This document shows, piece after piece, positions 6,754-9,788 of a stretch of 9,788 nucleotides of DNA (its first letter is position 1; each line of letters opens with the position of its first letter). Below the pieces are notes generated by a model. It was not told the origin of the DNA and made no database searches. It worked only from the letters and a program-made list of their open reading frames with translations. The position numbers and the translations under genes were made by a program. Source of the stretch: JACDBD01 sp050743385 (GTDB lineage Bacteria; Actinomycetota; Acidimicrobiia; IMCC26256; JACDBD01); the NCBI GenBank assembly GCA_050743385.1, contig JBOGFJ010000068.1, positions 1 to 9,788 on the forward strand, in the 5' to 3' direction.

Positions 6754-6981
6754 GGCATTCCCATCGCGCGGCGGTTCGAGACCAGCGAGGAGAGAGAACG
6801 CGGGGATCCAGGAGACCGTTGGGGCCGCTGTTTGGCCCACGCTGCCCGAGCAGCGAGGTTATTCCAGCGTTCTCTACTTGGCCTCCTGGACCCCCCAGTG
6901 CCCTCGAGCGCCCCTTCCGACCTAGCTCCGCGGCATCGGATACCGGAAGGCCCACGACCGGCTTCAGGGTGCTGGGACGCC
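6754..6981 (-). ncRNA. Candidate structured non-coding RNA, family not recognised
   Basis: About 228 nt with no credible protein, downstream of a TTGACA promoter. Complementary arms on the minus strand: (P1) 6981-6973 with 6763-6754, 9 bp with one bulge, joining the two ends; (P2) 6950-6944 with 6919-6913, 7 bp; (P3) 6895-6883 with 6814-6802, 13 consecutive pairs; (P4) hairpin 6858-6837 with a 6-bp core, UCGG loop and two more pairs beyond a U-U mismatch. P1 and P3 each contain a position that is G-U on the minus strand but A-C on the plus strand, which favours minus-strand transcription. An alternative 9-bp pairing (6875-6867 with 6801-6793) competes with P3. I looked for RNase P, tmRNA, SRP and 6S hallmarks and found none. 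Exact ends are uncertain: the promoter predicts a start within the first bases of P1. Confidence 0.55.
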
Positions 6982-6983
6982 GT

Positions 6984-7014
6984 GTAGTACGCCCGAGAAT
7001 CGGGGCGCTGTCAA
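6984..7014 (-). promoter_or_regulatory. Strong promoter upstream of the candidate RNA
   Basis: A perfect -35 TTGACA (7014-7009) is followed by TACTAC (6989-6984) at 19-bp spacing; reading the -10 one base earlier gives 18 bp. The -10 is weaker than the -35. The spacer contains a short palindrome, CCCGA/TCGGG (6992-6996 and 7000-7004), which could be an operator. No ribosome site or gene start follows for 320 bp, so the transcript would begin with the structured region. Confidence 0.6.
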
Positions 7015-7018
7015 GCGG

Positions 7019-7039
7019 GAGGCGCCGCGTGCGCGCCTC
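7019..7039 (-). terminator. GC hairpin between thyX and the RNA promoter
   Basis: GAGGCGC pairs with GCGCCTC around a 7-base loop, a 7-bp perfect stem 5 bases upstream of the TTGACA box. It is probably a second stop for thyX transcription, though a regulatory site is possible. Confidence 0.45.
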
Positions 7040-7040
7040 T

Positions 7041-7074
7041 CTGACCAGCGCCGTCGCGCGTCGATCCTGGTCAG
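7041..7074 (-). terminator. thyX terminator-like hairpin
   Basis: CTGACCAG and CTGGTCAG form a perfect 8-bp stem with an 18-base loop, 28 bp after the thyX stop. No U-run follows in the minus direction. A T6 run lies at 7085-7090 on the plus strand, 10 bases past the stem, so plus-direction termination is also possible. Confidence 0.5.
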
Positions 7075-7102
7075 GCCGCTGCGATTTTTTCTGTCGGCGG
7101 GC

Positions 7103-8707
7103 TCAGGTGCGCGGCGCGGCCCGGCGCGCGTCAGCGGCGCGTTCGGACGCCAGCCGTTCGAGCTCGTACGTCGTGTGGTCGACGTGACTCATCGCCGCTG
7201 CCAGCGCGGTGTGGCCCGCCTCCTCGGCGATCAACCGGTGCATCTCCTGGCAGACCTGACGGTACGCGGGATGGCCCTGGGGCGACGTCCGTAGCTCCAC
7301 GAGGTGCATGGCTTCGCGCGCGTTCATCTGCATCACGAAGCGCAGCCGGTACGCGAGGGCGACCGCGTACGACGCGTGCTGCGGGAACAGTCCGACGAGG
7401 GCATCGTGGAGCTCGGCCGAGCGACCCATGGCGTCGTCGAAGCGATCGGCGAGACCCGCTTCGGCCACGGCCTCCGGCACCTCGTAGCCGTGGCGGGGCG
7501 AGAGGCTCTGCCATTCGATGGTGAGCATGCGGTGGCGCTGGAGGTCGCGGAAGGCCCCGTAATCGGCAAGCACGTCGAAGCGGTAGCCCACCCGCTCGAA
7601 CGCCCGGCCGGGCTTGTGGCGGCGGTTGCCGCGGTCGCCCACGTAGGCCCGCATCACCGCCATCCGTTCGTCACCGGACAGGCGCCGGACCCGCGCGAGC
7701 ACCTGGTCTTCCGGGAGTGTGGTGTGGGGGAAGCAGATCGCGGCGAGGACTTTGTCCTCCCCTTCCGGGTCGAAGTCGGTGAGGATCACGGCTGGACGAG
7801 GCTCCGGCTCGTCGCCCTCGAACAACCGGGCCACGAGCTGAGCAGTGTCGTCGCGGGTGGCGGCGAGATAGTCGCTCCAGGCGCCACCGCGGTCGGGTCG
7901 GTCGACGCGGGTGAGGAACGACGGGATCACCTTTCGCAGCTCCTGGAGGATGAGCGCGGCGTAACGGCGGGCCTCGGGCAGTGCATGTGCGCGCATGCGC
8001 AGCAGCAGTGCCTCGAATGCCTGGCCGGTTCCGTAGATGCCGACGTTCGACAGTGTGGCGGCGGGCAGGATCCCGCGCGCGGCGTCGCACGCCTTCGCCT
8101 TGATCGTCTGCTTGTAGACGAAGTCGGAGTCGCCCGACTCCTTCGGGTACCGCGCCCGGGCCCAGTCGAGCAATGCCGGGAGCATCCCCGCGTACGTCTC
8201 GAACGACGCGTCGAGATCGGCGACGTAACGGGCGCCCAGACGCGAGCGCAATACCTCGGGATCGCGGTAGTAGCGGTACTTCCCGCCCAGGCGGTCGTCG
8301 TAGGGGATGTAACGGGTCGACTGCTCCAGGTACGCCATCAGGCGCCCCCACTCGAGCACCTTCGTCAGCAGGTTCGAGGCCTGCTCGCAGGCGAGGTGGA
8401 CGCCGCCGAGTTGGGCGACGGAGTCGTCGCCGTACTCGAGGAACACCCGGTCATAGAGCTCCTCGGCGCGACGGAGCCCTACGGTGGCGTCGATTCCGAG
8501 ATCGCCGGTGAGGTCGAGATCGCCGACGAACTCGTCGAGGAACAGACGCCGCAGGCTCTTGGGGCTCCGGGAGTAACGGGCGAAGAGCGCGCCCTTGACG
8601 ACCTCGGGCAGGTTGACGAGGGCGAAGACGGGCCCGTCGAGGTTGGTGAAGTACGGCCGCAGGATGGCGGCCTCGTCCTCGCTGAAGCGCTCGGCCACGT
8701 ACGGCAT
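7103..8707 (-). CDS. thyX: Double-length FAD-dependent thymidylate synthase family protein
   Basis: 534 residues, about twice a normal ThyX (about 220-270). ThyX makes dTMP from dUMP using FAD, NADPH and methylene-tetrahydrofolate. Both halves look ThyX-like. The N-half has YGDDSVAQLGGVHLA (92-106), then WGRLMAYLEQSTRY (120-133), where canonical ThyX has RHR..S..SxRY, so the RHR is lost while STRY is kept; it also has ARGILPAATLSN (210-221). The C-half holds the exact signature RHRX7S (391-401), then NAREAMHLVELRTSPQGHPAYR (462-483), matching the usual NAR...LR...R substrate region. This suggests an internal duplication in which each half keeps part of the site. The N-terminus (LVNLPEVVKGALFARYSRS) supports the ATG, though it has no Shine-Dalgarno. 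Such long forms exist in several phyla; activity is not proven by sequence. Confidence 0.88.
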   Translation of the reverse strand: MPYVAERFSEDEAAILRPYFTNLDGPVFALVNLPEVVKGALFARYSRSPKSLRRLFLDEFVGDLDLTGDLGIDATVGLRRAEELYDRVFLEYGDDSVAQLGGVHLACEQASNLLTKVLEWGRLMAYLEQSTRYIPYDDRLGGKYRYYRDPEVLRSRLGARYVADLDASFETYAGMLPALLDWARARYPKESGDSDFVYKQTIKAKACDAARGILPAATLSNVGIYGTGQAFEALLLRMRAHALPEARRYAALILQELRKVIPSFLTRVDRPDRGGAWSDYLAATRDDTAQLVARLFEGDEPEPRPAVILTDFDPEGEDKVLAAICFPHTTLPEDQVLARVRRLSGDERMAVMRAYVGDRGNRRHKPGRAFERVGYRFDVLADYGAFRDLQRHRMLTIEWQSLSPRHGYEVPEAVAEAGLADRFDDAMGRSAELHDALVGLFPQHASYAVALAYRLRFVMQMNAREAMHLVELRTSPQGHPAYRQVCQEMHRLIAEEAGHTALAAAMSHVDHTTYELERLASERAADARRAAPRT

Positions 8708-8802
8708 GGGGTGGCGATGGTACCGGCGGCCCGAGCCGGGTCAGCGGATAGGTACCTCTCTGGTCGCGCTCGCTCGCCGCTCCCGCACGCTCCCGGCGGC
8801 CC
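8708..8802 (-). promoter_or_regulatory. Upstream region of thyX
   Basis: 95 bp between the terminator hairpin and the thyX ATG. The minus strand shows GGTACCTATCCGCTG about 40 bp before the ATG, with a TACCTAT that could serve as a -10, but no convincing -35. No ribosome site precedes the ATG. Promoter location is a guess from position. Confidence 0.3.
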
Positions 8803-8825
8803 GGGGCGGGGCGAAGCCCGGCCCC
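8803..8825 (-). terminator. Terminator hairpin after the DagK-like gene
   Basis: On the minus strand GGGGC-C-GGGC pairs with GCCC-C-GCCCC around a UUC loop: 9 GC pairs with one mismatch, 29 bp after the stop. On the plus strand the same stem is followed by CTGTTTT, so it may act in both directions. It separates the helY/DagK-like pair from thyX. Confidence 0.65.
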
Positions 8826-8854
8826 CTGTTTTCGGATGGCGGCTTGCGGTGGTC

Positions 8855-9511
8855 CTAGACCAGGAGGCGCAGCACCCCGGGGACGACCTCGACGGTGAGC
8901 TCGCGGCAGCGCCCGTGCCCGACGCGGTCAGCCTCCAGCACGAGCCCCCCGCTCCCGATCCGAACGTCGATCCGGCGGCCCGACGCCTCCCGGATGCGGG
9001 GGTGCGGTACATGGGTACCCTGGGCCAACCGCCGCCGCATGGCTCTCCGCTCCCCCCGCGCCAGCGCGTACACCTGGACCTCCGCCCGCCCGTCGCCCGG
9101 GTGACCGCGGGGCACGACGTCCGCACCGCGCAGGTACTGCCCGCTCGCCACGACGACCGTCGTCGCCCGACCCCGGAACCGCTCCCGCCCGTCGACCGTG
9201 ACCTCGACGGCCACGGCACGGCTCCACCAGCGCAACCGGTCCGGCGCCGCGCCGAGCACGACCATGCTCAACGCCATGGCGGGAGGGCGCTCGAGTCGGA
9301 GCCCGTCGATCGGCAGCTCCCGAGAGGCGGGTCGGTCCCCCGCAAGGCCGAGCGCCCGAGCAAGGTCCGAATCAGATGCGGGCCGGAACGCGACCCGCGT
9401 CCCGGGCCGGCGCTCGGCGAGCGCCGCAAGATCGGTGTCAGCCCCGTCGACCTCGGCCTCGGCAGGGCCACCGGCGGGGCCGCCCCACGGTGCGCCTCGC
9501 CGGACGCTCAC
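8855..9511 (-). CDS. Diacylglycerol-kinase-like protein lacking catalytic motifs
   Basis: 218 residues from a GTG whose last bases overlap the helY stop as GTGA. A start 14 codons earlier would overlap helY further and is less likely. Its layout follows the lipid-kinase (DagK/YegS) family. DTDLAALAERRPGTRVAF..ASDSDLARALGL (25-55) sits where kinases have the 'P.GT.ND.AR.LG' loop. GQYLRGADVVPRG..GDGRAEV (124-145) matches the 'G...P.A...DG.LDV' strand. The end LEADR...VVPGVLRLLV matches the family's closing strand. What is missing is telling: no GGDGT nucleotide loop, GT-ND changed to SDSD, and the DGE glutamate absent (ADRVGH). It is about 80 residues shorter than active enzymes. It may be a non-catalytic relative. 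Assignment to the family is by pattern and moderately sure. Confidence 0.6.
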   Translation of the reverse strand: MSVRRGAPWGGPAGGPAEAEVDGADTDLAALAERRPGTRVAFRPASDSDLARALGLAGDRPASRELPIDGLRLERPPAMALSMVVLGAAPDRLRWWSRAVAVEVTVDGRERFRGRATTVVVASGQYLRGADVVPRGHPGDGRAEVQVYALARGERRAMRRRLAQGTHVPHPRIREASGRRIDVRIGSGGLVLEADRVGHGRCRELTVEVVPGVLRLLV

Positions 9512-9788
9512 CGACCCACGACGCTCGACGCCGCGACGACGCCACGCACACACGCTTCCGCGGCCGTCGCGGCCGCGTTCGCCGTCTCCTTCTCGGGTGC
9601 GACCTCGGCGACCTGGCGGAGCAGATCGACGCTCTGCTTCACATTGCGGACGAAGTCGCCTCCCGTCATGTCGTCGTCGTCGGCGAGAACCGCCTCGAGC
9701 TCCTCGCCCCCGACCCAGTCGTGGAGCACGCCGGCGAAACCCGGGTCCGGGGCGCGGGTCTCGGGGAGCCCGGCGTCGTGCTCGTTGT
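9508..9788 (-). CDS. helY: HelY-like DEAD/DEAH-box helicase, C-terminal end (DSHCT domain)
   Basis: 93 residues of the C-terminus; the gene runs in from the right edge. The sequence NEHDAGLPETRAPDPGFAG, then GDFVRNVKQSVDLLRQVAEVA and the ending RGVVAASSVVG, matches the DSHCT domain of Ski2/Mtr4-type helicases, called HelY in mycobacteria. The GDFVR..KQ..DLLRQ segment is the most conserved part. These are ATP-driven RNA helicases; the motor domains are outside the window. The stop TGA overlaps the GTG of the DagK-like gene, so the two are probably translated together. Confidence 0.9.
   Translation of the reverse strand, partial: NEHDAGLPETRAPDPGFAGVLHDWVGGEELEAVLADDDDMTGGDFVRNVKQSVDLLRQVAEVAPEKETANAAATAAEACVRGVVAASSVVGR

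Noticed and set aside
6771..6790. tRNA T-arm-like GGTTCGAGACC
   Set aside because: The flanking bases do not form a T stem, and no anticodon arm or acceptor stem pairs nearby.
6662..6955. N-terminal extension of the DUF4193 protein up to 6955
   Set aside because: The sequence is not protein-like, it covers the RNA arms, and a good AGGA site marks the ATG at 6661.
6754..6981. RNase P RNA, tmRNA, SRP RNA or 6C RNA
   Set aside because: None of their conserved motifs could be found on either strand. Only one C6 run is present, whereas 6C RNA needs two C-rich loops.
7019..7102. Mobile-element end near the T6 run and hairpins
   Set aside because: No paired terminal repeats, target duplication or transposase was seen. 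The hairpins fit terminators after thyX.

Overview
This is a GC-rich chromosomal window that looks actinobacterial. The evidence is the start-codon use (many GTG starts), two small protein families I know essentially only from Actinobacteria (a DUF4193 zinc-ribbon protein and a DUF8129-type protein), a HelY-type helicase C-terminus and an actinobacterial form of the WxL/DUF916 surface-protein pair. The mix, with a double-length ThyX, suggests a deep-branching group such as Acidimicrobiia. That placement is inference; no rRNA or marker gene is present to test it.

Layout, left to right. The plus strand carries only the C-terminal end of glycine decarboxylase (gcvP, 2-760). Everything else is on the minus strand. 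Convergent with gcvP is a two-gene unit, read 2051 to 880: a secreted WxL-like protein and a membrane-anchored DUF916-like protein. The 120 bp between the convergent ends hold an imperfect hairpin and an AT-rich patch with repeats. Upstream of the WxL pair, read 6661 to 2175, lies a tight run: DUF4193 protein, apolipoprotein N-acyltransferase (lnt), DUF8129-type protein, GNAT acetyltransferase, NUDIX hydrolase and SAM methyltransferase. Gaps are short, with one ATGA overlap (GNAT/NUDIX), so this is probably one operon. It is led by a good -10 box (TATACT), a 5'-UTR hairpin and an AGGA Shine-Dalgarno.

The 441 bp between thyX and the DUF4193 gene contain no credible protein. They hold, in minus-strand order: a thyX terminator-like hairpin, a second hairpin, a strong TTGACA promoter, and a stretch of about 230 nt with several long complementary arms, ending in another hairpin next to the DUF4193 promoter. 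I read this as a candidate stand-alone structured RNA, and I do not recognise its family. It is the most interesting item here.

The right end, also minus strand, holds the C-terminus of a HelY-like helicase (helY). A short diacylglycerol-kinase-like protein overlaps its stop by GTGA and lacks visible catalytic motifs. A long terminator hairpin follows, then a 534-residue double-domain FAD-dependent thymidylate synthase.

Most of the window is housekeeping: glycine cleavage, lipoprotein maturation, dTMP synthesis and RNA helicase. I see no phage, transposon, CRISPR array, toxin-antitoxin pair or defence island. The second-look items are the RNA, the degenerate halves or motifs in ThyX and the DagK-like protein, the WxL pair, and the AT-rich repeat patch.
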